In this document: positions 1 to 12,169 of the stretch, in pieces
Numbering within the stretch: the first letter of the stretch is position 1
Layout of the letters: every line of letters starts with the position of its first letter
Source of the DNA: Tricholoma matsutake
Taxonomy: Eukaryota; Basidiomycota; Agaricomycetes; Agaricales; Tricholomataceae
NCBI GenBank assembly: GCA_026075535.2
Contig: AP026543.1
Span: 11,594,001-11,658,000, forward strand
Direction of reading: 5' to 3'
DNA: 64,000 nt
Translations under genes and position numbers: made by a program
Notes under the pieces: generated by a model
The model's database searches: none
The model's input: the letters and a program-made list of their open reading frames with translations, nothing else
Told to the model about the DNA's origin: nothing

Positions 1-521
<521 letters not shown>

Positions 522-3500
522 TGAGGGAGAGGTTGAAATTTTGGGTCCATATTCTCACGCAAATAATTTGTTATGATTATTTTGATAAATAATTGTTTCT
601 CGCTCGACCATCACACAGATCTTATACTCTAGAGGCCAGGCGCTGCCATTTAATGCACTCATCTTCCTTGAGAACTCCACCGTTTTGGCATGAACCAGGG
701 GAGCGTCGTCTAGTTATTCTTATCTAAATTTCCATCGTCAGTTTAACTCGATCTTCCCGGTACCATCGACAATCGAAAGAGTAAAGCACGCATTCATTCT
801 CAAAAATATATCGTACCTGGCAAAACCTAGCGGTGCGCCCTCAGCCTTACGTAGGGCCAGTGCATATGCTCACGAACCCTCCGATAAGATTTGGAATATG
901 TTGGCCAGATTTACATCATATATCGCCTCAAATGTTGGGAGACTGCCGAGTCATTTGGCGGCCATTTCAAGGTTTGCTGGTTGCTATCTCCGTCCCTTGA
1001 GAAGATCTGCTCGCTCATGGATATCACACTTCCAAAGGAAGCTATCGACTACTCCTGGGACTTCTGACCCGTGTTTACGCACTTCCAAAGGACTGACTGG
1101 ATGTAACTTACCTTGAGGGTGATCCAAAAACCGGTCTAGGACTGGATCGCTGCTGGTTGTTGGCGCGAACCAGGAGTAGCCCCATGTTCTTCCTGGGGAA
1201 GGCGAGAGATAACTTCTCGAGGTACTGCTTCCCTTACCCCAGGGTACGGTAAGTGCGGCTGCATTTGTGTTCTCCGAAGATCATATGGGGGTAACATGGC
1301 CCTGTGTGCCTAGTAGGTAAGCAACGGTAACAATCGGGGTTCCTCGTACTCACAGTGTTTGAAACACAGCGAAGTTCATTTTGATCGTATGGGCCGAAGG
1401 AATGCACAAGTTCACCTCAATCTAACTCTATTCATCAATAAAGATGATTTTGATGTTCCAGAAATTTGGAAAACCCTTTCCATGCAGTCAACTGTGTGAA
1501 GGTGGTAGGTTCCCGAAACCTCTCCCCTCTAAACATGTCGATATTGACGAGCCTCTTGTTATTGCTATCCTTTGAAAGTACAGAAACAATGCTGGAGTTC
1601 CACAATATTATGGACACTGGTGACCAAGATACCGATATTGCGTATCGCGTTGTCGTGGACCATGTGCATGAAAGAGTGGTCATTTTCGGCCACAGATATA
1701 ATGAGAGGCACCTTCTGGTGCATGCGGAAAGATCTCGGAGTTTCGATCGGGCTCCTGTTCCAGTAAAAATAATGGTCAGTTCGTTTTGAGGTGTTCAAAG
1801 CATGAAGGCTGTAGCTAAAACTATGCTATGTTCGAAGGTTCACATGAATGAAAAAGGAATAAGATTCCTCTCATGTCCCCTAGATCGACACGAAAAGCTA
1901 TTGGGGATTTTCGCGTAGGCTGCGGCGGAGGCCCGCGGCCCGTGGCGCGAAGAAACTGAGCGGCCAGGACGTATGGTACCTGTTACGAAACGTGCGGCAT
2001 TCTCATCGATCGAGCTTCTTATGTCGGCTGAAAGAGGCTTTGATATCAACTATAAAAAGTTCGAAGCAGCATAGGTGAGCCCACCAAGATTCAGGAAGTA
2101 GACATCGAATACATCGGGCCTGACATGTTTTCGATGACAGTCCAGATACTGAGGGTAGCATTCACCTGGGCCGATGGCTCGGGAAGCATAGTAAGCGGCA
2201 TGCTCGACTGCCCCTTTGCATTATTCATCGTTTCTAGCTCTCGGATATATCTCACCGCTAAATGATTTACTCACTCTTGTGAACACCGCCTTTAAAGTTT
2301 AGAGTTCTTAACCGATCCGATTTCCTACGCGAATCTGGCGGTTTCTATGCATACAGCTCTGAAGACCTTGGAGTCATCGTCGTCTTTGGCAAACACATCC
2401 TGACATGTGTGACTAGCATCCTTGGGTATGACGTTGTACAGAATGTCAACAACCAATAATGGTGTGGAACTTTAGAGGAATGTAAGTCCATCTTATGAGG
2501 TTTGATTTTTATATATCTGAGGTCGCAAAGACAGAAGATATAGAACAACTTGACATCACCGAGGAATCGAAGATATGTAGCACTGATACAATGGCCAGTC
2601 TCTGGTTATGGGGTGCAGAAAGCAATAAAGCCGATGGTATGGGGGACCAGAACGACTGCAGAAGATAGCTGGGCATTCGGTTTGATGCGTAGATCATCGC
2701 TCTAGGCTGATTACCACTCACGTAATTGTTCTGGTCAGGACAGTCTTGGGTGTGTTACAAATTCATCAACTTGTATACATTTGGATGAAATTGTTCCGAG
2801 TTCTCAGTATTGAGGGCTCGGTCTTTACAACCTGGGCCCAGCAAAGAATCAGACGTCTATTTGGGCGGGTTTAGCCAGTCGGACCTTGAACATTGCTGTG
2901 CTCGGACCTCGGATTTCGCATAGCCTCGCTACATTTGGCCCTACTACGTTCTCACTTCTGGCTCTTCTTGGCCGTGCTCAGAATGTCAACATAATGGTAT
3001 TTTACTGTACATCTCGTCGTTTGTATATGGATATTCTGGTAAGTCTGTCAAAATAGTCCTTGTCTGGCTGCTCTGTGCTATAGCATATATCGATACGAGC
3101 TGTGGGAAAATGGGCCAAGAGTTTCTTGTATTCTATGCTGAAGTATTGCTCTACCATCTGTCTGATCAATAGTTCTGGTATGTGCCATATTGCCCTCTGC
3201 TCGGTGTCTTCATCACTGGTGGAGTATTGTTCCCCCATTGCGTCACGGTTCTCAGTATTGAGAACGAGGCTTATCCTCCGACTTAGGCTGGTGTGGGAAC
3301 AATGGCACAACTTTCTATTGCGGCAAGTGCCGACAAGTGATGGCTGATTACGTTGGCTCCATCTGCGGGTTGCGTGCGCAAAATGCTCTTTCTATTGCGG
3401 CAAATGCCGGCGAGACACGTATCTGCTTCTGCTTTGGTTTCTTCGCGTGTTCCCTGTGGAAATGCTGCGGTGCTGCTACCTGTTGTTTTGCGAATGCCTT

Positions 3501-3560
3501 TTTGAACATGTGCGCTGAATTTTCTCTTCACCTTTGCTCCTTTATAATGTGCCTTTCTTT
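522..3560. other. CpG-rich segment with unassigned short open frames
   Basis: I recognise no gene here. Base composition differs from the rest of the window: CpG is frequent, as in the RVB1 exons. Plus-strand stretches stay open without a recognisable domain: 694-1113 (140 codons, Ser/Arg-rich start), 1466-1789 (107 codons), and 2056-2262 (69 codons, with IEYIGPDMFSM and FTWADGSGSIVSGML). These could be exons of one gene divergent from RVB1, with intron-like GT..AG signals in between (for example GTAAGTG near 1251), but no start or frame is convincing. A minus-strand open stretch at 3002-3310 is also unassigned. Sequence around 2798 and 3251 shares a short TTCTCAGTATTGAG word, which is probably chance. 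Confidence 0.4.
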
Positions 3561-3711
3561 TAGTCTTGATTCCAGATGTTCTATCACAGGCGGAAGGATC
3601 CGAGGGAGCTCGAATCGGAGTGCGAAAAACAGAAACAAATGAATGTGATAGAATGTCTGGTGACATTCGTATGGGCGGGTGTGGGTAAGTGATCATGTGA
3701 TCTTGACGCGT
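3561..3711 (+). repeat. Left arm of about 150-bp inverted repeat
   Basis: This segment is the near-perfect inverse of 4651-4801. It includes GTGACATTCGTATGGGCGGG and GATCATGTGAYCTTGAC in opposite orientations. Embedded in it (3574-3658) is an 85-bp unit bounded by AGATGTTCTATCACA and TGTGATAGAATGTCT, which is itself able to fold back. The two arms enclose about 0.94 kb with a relic open frame. Confidence 0.85.
3574..3658 (+). mobile_element. 85-bp miniature inverted-repeat unit (copy 1)
   Basis: Terminal inverted repeats of about 15 bp (AGATGTTCTATCACA / TGTGATAGAATGTCT) bound an 85-bp core. The core is inverted relative to the unit at 4704-4788 and shares TTTTTCGCACTC and GAGCTC words with it. 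Target duplications cannot be judged because flanks are also duplicated. Confidence 0.55.
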
Positions 3712-3742
3712 CGTAGAATACACAGTATATAGATGTGTACCT

Positions 3743-4411
3743 GTGCATACAGCCTGCGATCACATGATGTCCACTGTCATTCCTGATAGGATTCAGACTT
3801 TGAGGAATCCTGGGTTAGTACTGCACCTGAACAAACATCAAGATCTGACCCACATATCCAACAAACTAACCGATGTCGACACTTTCTGGAGGATACTGGC
3901 AACAATTTCTGACCGCGTGCTACAGGTTCTTGATCTGATGGATACACTACACCTGAATCTTCCCTTGTTTCTTTGGGCAATTAGCTGGAATGTCCCGAAG
4001 CTCATTTCCAATAATCGTGTCCGCTTTGCAAGGACAGCACTAATGGTTAGCGATGAACTTCCAGGGATACTAGCGCACTGCCATAGGCCTCCTTGCTCTC
4101 ATGGTCAAGGAATATGCACAAAAGCCACTAGGAAAGCACTGAATGACTGGGCTCTGGAAACTATCTGTGACACCTTGGACAAATAACTGTCTATACTGAA
4201 GCCGACAATGTCCCTCCCGCAACAAGATCTATCTGAGGAGGTTTTGCTTTCCATCAGCTGGAAAGAGATGATACCGGAGGTAAAATCTAAAGCACCAACA
4301 TTGTGGAAACGTTTTCGCTATACACTGTACACTCCGAGGCAAGAAGAGCAAAATCAATTGAAGGACCCCGACATGGTGCAGTTCAATGACATCTGTTTCT
4401 GGAACTTCTAA
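3743..4411 (+). pseudogene. Relic ORF of a multicopy mushroom repeat-family protein
   Basis: One plus-strand frame runs 3743-4411 (223 codons) with a single TAA at 4184-4186 that could derive from CAA. It contains VLDLMDTLHLNLPLFLWAIS, RFARTALMVSDELPGIL, then after the stop SEEVLLSISWKEMIPEVKSKAPTLW. From memory of the family, proteins with these blocks occur in very many copies in agaricomycete genomes and are usually considered transposon-derived; their biochemical role is unknown to me. Normal members are several times longer, so this is a 5' fragment. It sits between the inverted arms at 3561-3711 and 4651-4801, suggesting it moved or was duplicated with them. Confidence 0.5.
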
Positions 4412-4650
4412 CTCTTCCTGTTGGCTAGGTGACTCTTACTATGATATCAATGGCGTCATTCTCACGTTCACATCTACCTGCCAGGAGTAAGGTGGCTTTC
4501 CACTGAAAATGGCCTGAAATTGGCTTTCAATGAAATGTCGAGTTGCAGCATAGTTGTAATCACAGCCATTTGTAGCAGATTTGTGAGCAGAATTGAGAAG
4601 GTCATCCAAGTCCAACATGATTCTCGATACATTCGGTAGATCATTTGTGT

Positions 4651-4801
4651 ACGTGTCAAGGTCACATGATCACTTACCCACACCCGCCCATACGAATGTC
4701 ACCAGATGTTCTATCACATTTGTCTTCTTGTCTTTTTCGCACTCCAATTCGAGCTCTCTTGGATTCTTCTGCATGTGATAGAATGTCTGGAATCGAGACT
4801 A
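4651..4801 (-). repeat. Right arm of about 150-bp inverted repeat
   Basis: This is the inverse copy of 3561-3711, with a few transitions (for example T/C in the CTTGAC part). It contains the second 85-bp unit at 4704-4788. Confidence 0.85.
4704..4788 (-). mobile_element. 85-bp miniature inverted-repeat unit (copy 2)
   Basis: Same termini and core as the unit at 3574-3658 but in reverse orientation. The identical 85-bp length in both copies supports a defined unit. Confidence 0.55.
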
Positions 4802-5799
4802 CCTTTCTTTTCCTCCCAGTATCTACTCATACTTGTCATGGCCTACTGAGCTGCTATGCAAGATCATATCATTACGAGTCTGCAAGGATTTTTTCGGTCC
4901 GCCGTTGTCCTACGATACCTTTCATCCCTGGTGGCTCAACATTTGCGTCTCAGGCTTGTTCCGTGACATTCTCATGAGATATCCCAATCCCTTAGAGTGA
5001 CGATGTGTATTGCACATTGATGCCCTCTGTAATGCCACCCCTTTTCGGGTCACCCGTCATGTGTCGTTTGAGGCTTGTGAAACATTGTCTTTCACCTCTG
5101 TCAATGCGGCCTTGGATTCATTGTGGTCTGCACATGCGCTTATACCCTGTATCCACTCCTTCCATCTCTCATCCCTTGACCATGCCGTCGATCTTCCCAC
5201 ATTTCCTTGCCTAATGCATGCTTTCCTGTCTTTGCATACTTCTGATCCTAATGTTTCCCCATATTGATATACTTACCTATCACCAGTACTTGTGCCCTGA
5301 CCAACATTATTTTGACATGATCCCTCATTTCTCTTCTTTCATCAACTATTCTTTGGCCTTTACTTAATTTCGGTTTGATAAAGTTTGTATAGTATACTTG
5401 TAGTATACTCATGTATTTAATTGTCTTTTAGTTTGGTGCCTCTACTGAGTCTACTCTGATTCTCAGTTGTAGTCATGTGATCACCTGCTGAAAATTAAAT
5501 GAATATGGTCAAATAAGCTTGCAACTTTGTTGATGACATGTCAACTTTCCATGAGTCTCACTACGTTACTCAACACAGTTCATTTCTTGTCTCTGTCCTC
5601 CCATGTTGACAGGCCCATCTATTGCCATCTTCTCTCACTTTTCTATTTCTTCAGCATCTTTGTTTGTGTGGTAGCCAACCTTGCACTTCAATGTCTGTGC
5701 TCTCATGATTTTGTCCTTGGTCTTCGTTGTCTTGACACCCTGCTTGGTCATTTAGTGTAGTTTTTCATATGAATCGTAGACTCAATATTGCTTACTGCA
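4802..5799. other. Pyrimidine-rich spacer, no gene recognised
   Basis: The plus strand is T/C-rich and gives Cys/Ser/Leu-rich short open frames with no domain. CpG frequency falls within this stretch, marking the change from CpG-rich to CpG-poor sequence. Confidence 0.4.
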
Positions 5800-5819
5800 G
5801 TGAATGAACCATCCAACAG

Positions 5820-6550
5820 TGCGATCGATCATAAGATGGTTAGCATCTTGCACATTCCTCCTTTGATGGGAATGTTGACAAAGGACATCTGAACCTGTAT
5901 GATGTCACCAATGTGGAATTGCTGAGGTTTGCATTCTTCATATCTGTCACAGTTATCGTTCGGGTGAGTGAATTACAGTTTTGTAGCGAGTGTTTTATAT
6001 ACTGACTTGCATTCACCTGCTCTCCCTCTGCACAGCATGAAGTACTGCACCTGATTATCTTCTGTATGAATGTGTGCTTGTGATGAGTTGCCCCTGCTCA
6101 AGTTTTTGAGGATGTTTTGAGGGTCGACTCCCTTGAAAAACAGTATGCTTGGCTGCACCCCTGCTTCTGTTAGAGGCGTGAGGTAGCAATTTGAAATGTT
6201 GAGCATTGTCAAATTTTCAGGTGAGTCATTCCAGCTCTCCAGTATCTCCTCTGTGAACTGGCAGTCAAAGTGGCCATAAATCTCTTGAGCTGCTAGTATC
6301 ACTTGTTCAAATGTTGGAGACCCTAAACCTGACAATGCTATACTCTGATGCAGATATTTGATATGTTGATATGAGATCCTGTTATTTGGTTTAATGCAAT
6401 GGATTTCAATGTCCTGGAACAGAGTTTGTTACTTGCCTGGGTTTTTCCAGAATGGGCAGCATATCTTTTGAGGTAAGTACATCCTGCATTGTAAATATGG
6501 CTGCTTTGCTGGCTTTGTTGACATCTGCTCTTTTCTTCAGCACACGCCAT
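5820..6550 (-). pseudogene. Relic of a multicopy mushroom repeat protein (copy 1)
   Basis: Minus-strand pieces lie in order. The first, 6550-6490, begins MACAEEKSRCQQSQQ. The second, 6335-5973, is a 120-codon stretch with PTFEQVILAAQEIYGHF and QVQYFMLCRGRAGEC. The third, about 5945-5825, holds FHIGDIIQVQMSFVNIP and KMLTIL. The last block matches a second copy at 62570-62830 (FQIRDIVKIQVSFIVVP..HKIIVMLRPIVLL), which shows a repeated family. I know similar blocks (GDIVEAQVSFVAVP..KM..LRALTLL) as a dispersed agaricomycete ORF family of unknown function. Introns probably separate the pieces; exact borders are uncertain. Further minus-strand sequence (7016-6620, with LDLRSYIYKETEAEIQNA) may be its 5' portion. 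Confidence 0.45.
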
Positions 6551-8439
6551 GATGTTGGTCCATCTAGTTTGTAAATGTTGTAATTATTATTGAAATATTC
6601 TGGCTCCTGCGACCAACCATAGGTAAGTTCCTCACTTGTGTGTAAATGCTGTGCTGCTCACCTTGATCACTTTGGCTAGACTCTCATTGCTGTCTGAGCT
6701 ACCAAGCTCGAGTGCAATCTGCTCCAGTGCGCATTCTGAATTTCTGCTTCAGTTTCTTTGTAGATGTATGATCTCAAGTCAAGACATACTTGCTTCCACA
6801 ATCTTATAATTCTTGTCCAGCATGTTTTGTGCTCAAGTATTTCTTTGTAGTGTTGAAAATTTGTTCTTCCCCTTGCTCGTTGCTTGGATTATGTATCAGT
6901 GCTTCATGCTCCATGATCCTCACGCTGACTGCTCTGGACACACTGTCACTTGTCATGTACAGGCTGTTGCAAATCTTGCAGCTGTCATTCCACTGTGTGA
7001 GCCTTCTCTTGCTCATTTTGCAATCTCATTGCTGAGTTTACACATTCCAATTGCTTGTTGGGAATGCTTCCTTTCTTGTTTCTTTCAGGTTCTTACCTGG
7101 TCAGTCTGTGAATTAGGTTACCATTATTGTTGCTGTCTTTCAATTGCCACTTTAGCAATGTCTACTACCTCCATGGATTCATGGTATTAGTGAAGCCTGC
7201 TTTCTCTGCCAGTTATCCTGCTGCTCTTCTTTGTTCTGTGTTTAAATTTTGTGCTTCCTAGCTCATCAATTGTGGATCTCTCCTACGTTCCATGCACTGT
7301 CTGTATCAGTCATTGATATTTCCCAAGCTCATGACACCCATGTCCTACTCCTGGTTTCAGCCTCTATAAGACCTTGCTTTGCACCATCGCAATTTCAAAT
7401 TTTGTATATCCCAAACACTGTCTTGCTTGCCTCACTACTCACCCTTCTGTGTATTGATTATGCCTAAAGCTCCCAGTTCTACTATTGTAGGTCACCATCT
7501 GGACCACCCTGGGTACTGGACCACTGCAGTATTTATAAGGTAAATAACAAGCAAATCACAATGATGTGGATTTAATATTCAATGACATGGATAAGGGAAG
7601 CTTTGTACCAAATGGTGCACTTGTGGTGATACCCTTGATCAAGATATGATTGAATGATGGATGGCAAAGGGGTGTTTGGTTGTATTTGCTTAGCCCATGG
7701 GTGTCACCAGATATGGTAATAGTTCCAGCACCCCATCAGTTTTCTTCCTCTCGCCTTGAAACTTGCTGTGTTTATGCCACCCGTCAATCATTCACCATTT
7801 CCCTTTCACTTTTCATGTTATGCCATGATTTGACAACCTCAGCCTTGCCCAAAGTTGATTCATAGACCTCTCAGACCCTGTAAAGCCATGAGATCTACCT
7901 GACAGTTACAACAAGGATATTCATTGAGGATGCTCAAATTGGACAGTATGTTGCTCTATATATCCAATTCATTCATTTTAAAACTGGTCCATATTTTTAG
8001 TGATTTTTTTCCTCTTGCAAAATGCATGAATACACCAAACTGCTGATTTTGGTGTGTTTCTGATTGCAAATGAATTTCTCGCTTGGGGTCCATGTTGAGG
8101 TGAAACTAATGTTATATGCATATGAGTCATGTTATCAAACATGTTTTGAACACTTCCTTGACACATCTACACCAGTTTTTCATTGATTGAGGGCTGGCCA
8201 TGGCCCAAAACCCACCTGTGTTCTGCTGTTCACCTATGGATGTTATTGTTGTATATACATGAATAGTACCATTCATATGTGTCAAATACATGCTTATCAC
8301 ATCTGTTTTTCATATGTGAATGGCCTGTTCAACTTAAGTACCCATCTTTTTGGAAGAACGAGTTTCTGCAACACACTTAGTGCCTCTCTCGATACATCTC
8401 AACACTCTCAAATTCACCACATATCATCCTCGGTACACC
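6551..8439. other. CpG-poor spacer upstream of the pogo gene
   Basis: No protein is recognised. There is a possible 5' continuation of the minus-strand relic at 6620-7016. The stretch 8349-8439 directly upstream of the pogo ATG is C/A-rich and may hold its 5' leader. I searched for terminal inverted repeats of the pogo element here and found no convincing one. Confidence 0.35.
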
Positions 8440-9267
8440 ATGCCTCTACAAGAACCTACCCCACCTTCCACTGATATTCTTGCCTTACCACAAGAAGACC
8501 GGATTCAACTTGCAATCAACGCTATTACCAAGGCTGGGCTCAAACCCAACTGTGACCAGCAGCTCTTGATATGCAAGGCTGCTGAAACATATGACATACC
8601 ATGCACCACTCTCCACAGCCATATGAAAGGTCTCCATACTCATGCAGAGGCACATGTGGAGCAGCAAGCCCTTTCACCAGCCAAAGAAGAGGTTCTCATC
8701 AAATGGGCTAAGGTGCAAGGTCATTGTGGAATACTGCTGACCTACTCCACACTTACTAAATATGCTTCTGAAATTTTGGGAAAGCTGATTGGAGAGTCAT
8801 GGCCAAAGCGCTTCCTCGCTAGACACCCAGACCTCAAAGTCAAGTCTTGAGAAGTGTTAGGCAAAGGCTCTCAATCAGACAGCTGTTGATGGGTTCTACA
8901 ACATCTTGGAAGACATTGTGGTGGAGTTTGGCATTAAGCAAGAGAATCCATGGAACATGGATGAGAAGGGAGTGCAACTGGGCATAGGAGTGAAGGTCAC
9001 TGCAATCATTGATCATGATCAAGCTACCATCTATTCTGTCGAGGATGGGAACCATGAGCTTGTTACCATCATTGAAGCCGTTTGTGCTGATGGGACTGCA
9101 CTCATCCCCTTGGTCATTTTCCAGGGTGTGCACCGCAATCTTGAATGGGGTCAGCCTGAGAACAATCCTTCTTCTGCTAGGTATGCAACATTTTCATTCT
9201 GAACTGAGTATAGCTGAATACCTCTTCATCTAGTGTTTCAGTTTCCCTGAAGGGATGGACTGACCAG
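8440..9267 (+). pseudogene. Pogo/Tigger-type transposase, 5' part (interrupted)
   Basis: This is the N-terminal half of a pogo-family (Tc1/mariner superfamily) DDE transposase. The ATG at 8440 starts MPLQEP, followed by a CENP-B-like helix-turn-helix region (EEVLIKWAK..GESWPKRFLARHPDLKVK). A TGA at 8848-8850 plus a one-base frameshift follows, then frame 2 continues with ALNQTAVDGFYNILEDI and the first catalytic block NPWNMDEKGVQLG. An intron is likely at 9181-9241 (GTATGC..TTTCAG), leaving exon 9242-9267 (FSLKGWTDQ). The gene stops abruptly at the Ty3-A insertion; its 3' part resumes at 15824 after the duplicated accag. With stop, frameshift and insertion it is inactive. Confidence 0.82.
9181..9241 (+). 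other. Probable intron in pogo transposase
   Basis: GTATGCAACA at the donor and TAGTGTTTCAG at the acceptor. Removing 61 bp joins NNPSSA to FSLKGWTDQELG, the order expected in DDE_1 transposases. Confidence 0.6.
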
Positions 9268-9669
9268 TGTTAGGGCAACACCCACTATCTGCTAGCTAAG
9301 ACTGTGTGGGTTCTCTCTACAAGAAGGGGGCAGGATTCGTGCACATGATGGGGGAACTGATGGTTTTGATGTGAGGGGTTATTAATAGGTGAGTTTGTTG
9401 AGATAGGCCATTCACACCACAAGTGTAGGTGGAATACCTAAGAGAACACAACTGGGGTCCCCTAGGTGTATATTTAGGGTTTATATACTATGTTACATAT
9501 ATTGTACATTGTTGTTACTGACACACTTGTACATGCGCATACATATTGATGCGTGCGAAATAAAATTCTCATGCTATCAAAGTGTAGTGTCATTTGGCAT
9601 AATGTAGCGTAATTCGGCATAATAAAATAAAAATGAAATTTTATTAGGTAATGGGGTGGTTTCCTAACA
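9268..9669 (-). repeat. 3' LTR of Ty3-A
   Basis: 402 bp, TGTTAGGGCAACAC..TTTCCTAACA. It differs from the right LTR mainly by CpG to TpG/CpA changes (GCAACACC versus GCGACACC, TGTGTGGG versus CGTGCGGG). Confidence 0.95.
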
Positions 9670-9689
9670 TTACCCCCCTTTTATGCCTT

Positions 9690-9960
9690 GACTTCCAGGC
9701 GAGAAAATATTGCGTCTGTCCCCTCTGTGAAATTTTGGTAAGGCCGGAATCTCATCCCCTCATCCACCATTCTCGCAATGCGATGCGGAGCATTCGGATT
9801 ATGTTTAAAGAATTGGGCAATCGCGTTACATGCTCACTTACAATTCTCTTCAGGCTCCCATGAATTATTTTCATCAGTATAGTTTTTCCACTTTATTAAG
9901 AACTCCAATTTGTTCCATCGAAGACGTGAGTCTAGAATTTCTTCAACTATGTATTCTGGA
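9690..9960 (-). pseudogene. Chromodomain of Ty3-A
   Basis: On the minus strand, sequence encoding a chromodomain-like block (LIKWKNYTDENNSWEPEENCK) lies at the 3' end of pol, just inside the LTR. Chromodomains of Ty3 elements direct integration to methylated-histone chromatin. The block is better preserved in Ty3-C at 48041-48268. Stops are present in this copy. Confidence 0.75.
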
Positions 9961-10041
9961 GCACCTTCTACTATTATTGGAGGTTGCGGAGTAGTTTGTT
10001 GGCCAGGAATAGTGGGTGGGTGGTAAGGGCATAGGTGGGAT

Positions 10042-10388
10042 TAGTGTTGCCATGGCTCGAGCCGCATTTTTTGCTATCTTGGGAAATAAATTACGTAAAA
10101 TCACTAAAATATTTGAGGAGCTAGATCCCATCAAAAGCTGAGGGGTCTCCTGCCAACTCTAAGCGATCGGAGAAGTAGTTCCTGAGATATTCCGGTGGCT
10201 TTGAAACAGCTTGGCTTGAGCCATTTCAAAGCCACCGGAATATCTCAGGAGCCGCTTCTCCGATCACTTAGAGTTGGCAGGAGACCCCTCGGCTTTTGAT
10301 GGGATCTAGCTCCTCAAATATTTTAGTGATTTTATGTAATTTATTTCCCAAGATAGCAAAAAATGCGGCTCGAGCCATGGCAACACTA
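10042..10388. mobile_element. 347-bp foldback hAT-like MITE inside Ty3-A
   Basis: Two arms of about 165 bp are nearly perfect inverse copies around a short centre (about 10208-10224). Termini are TAGTGTTGCC / GGCAACACTA. An 8-bp duplication ggtgggat flanks it (10034-10041 and 10389-10396), and Ty3-C shows the empty site (GTAGGTGGGATACG). TIRs starting TAGTG with 8-bp TSDs are a hAT superfamily signature. It is non-coding and younger than Ty3-A. Confidence 0.93.
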
Positions 10389-10396
10389 GGTGGGAT

Positions 10397-11400
10397 ATGT
10401 TAATCTCGGGATCAATCTTGAATGATCGGGGTAATTTTAGCACTACCACATTAGGCGAGATCACTTTAGAGATCGCATATGGGCCAACTTGTTTCTCCGT
10501 AAGTTTCCTCAAAGGTCATGGAATATTCAGGTCCTTGGTACTTAGCCACACCAAGTCACCAACTTTGTATTCTGGAGTGCACGCTCGAGTATGATCCATG
10601 TGTCACATCATGTCATCACGTGCTTTCTTCAATGCCGCCTCTGCTTCCTCTTGTACCTTTTGCATCTTAGATACAAAGTCTTCTACCAACTGTACTTTGA
10701 CTTCCCTTCTGGGTTCTACTCCCATGCGAGGATGATATCCATAATTCGTGAAAAAGGGTGACATAGAAGTAGCTGAATGGAATTTGTTATTGTGGGAAAA
10801 TTCAGCAATTGCCAGCCATTTGGGCCAGTCGGTTTGTTGGTAGTTGACAAACATACATAGGTACTGCTCCAACTCCTGGTTTATTCTCTCTGTCTGCCCA
10901 TCAGTCTGTGGGTGATATGCCGTAGATAGTTTAGTTTGCATTCCCAATATGTTGTTCAGTTCTTGCATAAATGTGGAAGCAAATTGTGGTCCATGATCGG
11001 AGATAATGGTATCGGGTAACCCATGTAACTGCCATACCTGATTTAGATAGAGGCGCACCAAGCCCAATGATGAGGTTTCTGTAGTAGTAGGAATAATATG
11101 GACCTCCTTTGTGAAGCGGTTGCATACTACAAATATTGCATCATACCCTTGAGCCTCAGGTAATCCAGTAATAAAATCCACAGATATATCTTGCCATGGC
11201 GCTTTAGGTATAGTGTTTGGCATTAATTTTCCTGCAGGTTTCTCTGGAAATTTCTTCCCCCTCATGCACATATCACATCCATCCACATACCCCAACACAT
11301 ACTTCGAAATTCCGGGCCACCAATAATTTCTCATTACTAATTCCAACATCTTCCATCTTCCTGGGTGTCCGGCAGTCAGTGTATTATGATGTAACTGGAG
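10397..11400 (-). pseudogene. Integrase of Ty3-A
   Basis: In element order: HHCC zinc-binding region near 11400-11265 (HHNTLTAGHPG, then GCDMCMRGKK), the catalytic core with DFITGLPEAQGYD, ISDHGPQFAS (second Asp retained) and HPQTDGQTERINQELEQ (Glu), then a C-terminal GPY/F-like part (VGPYAISKVISPNVV) ending at the MITE. The stretch 10603-11349 is open for 248 codons; a stop and a frame break lie toward the C-terminus. The integrase inserts cDNA and the downstream chromodomain would guide it. Confidence 0.9.
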
Positions 11401-11409
11401 GATCTCCCT

Positions 11410-12160
11410 TCACAAATCCTGATCCTTCAGTACATACACTTTTCCTCGAAACAACACCAACCCTTGTTCCTCAGCCCATTCATCTCCTTTAATATTACCT
11501 TTCTTCTCTCCCTTCAGAGCTTTCATGGCTTCCACTACTTCATCATCCATTTCCAAACATTGTCTAATTTTAGACAACATTTCTGTTTCTGAGCTATCTA
11601 TTAATAGATGCCCTTGATGCATAGCACAAATGCGAAAGTATTCAGGTTTGAGTAAGGTAACATTCTTATTGTCCTCCTCCACCCCCCTTTTATGATCAAT
11701 ATGTCTGGATAATGCATCTGCTTTCCTCATTAAGCTTCCTGCTTTGTGGACCAAGTGAAAATTGAAATGTGATAGGAATAGTGCCCAACGTGCTTGCTGG
11801 CAATTTAGTGGACATGAAGTATTGCAGATTTTGATGATCTGTCCAGATCTCAATCTGATGCATACATCCCTCCAAATAATGCCTCCACGCCTCCAATGCT
11901 CATATTATTCCCAACATCTCTTTGTCATGCACATCATAATTCCTCTCCACATCATTCAACCCTCAGGACAAATATGCACAATGATGCCATTTGTCATCTA
12001 TGCACAGCATTGATAATACTGCTCCAGTAGCAACATCGGATGCATCGGATTCCACTCGCAAAGGGCATGTGAAATCTACTGGGGCTAATATTGGTCCCTC
12101 CACAAACTTCCTCTTCAACTCCTCAAACACTGTCTGCTGCTGCTCTGCCCACCTCCACAC
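11410..12160 (-). pseudogene. RNase H region of Ty3-A
   Basis: Contains CPLRVESDASDVATGAVLS (first catalytic Asp present), HKEMLGII-like sequence, IEIWTDHQNLQYF and MRKADALSR, the usual end of Ty3 RNase H. The frame breaks between about 11850 and 11960. Confidence 0.85.
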
Positions 12161-12169
12161 TACTCCCTT

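Noticed and set aside
3283..3723. 146-codon minus-strand open frame
   Set aside because: Runs through the inverted-repeat arm and mini-element; no domain.
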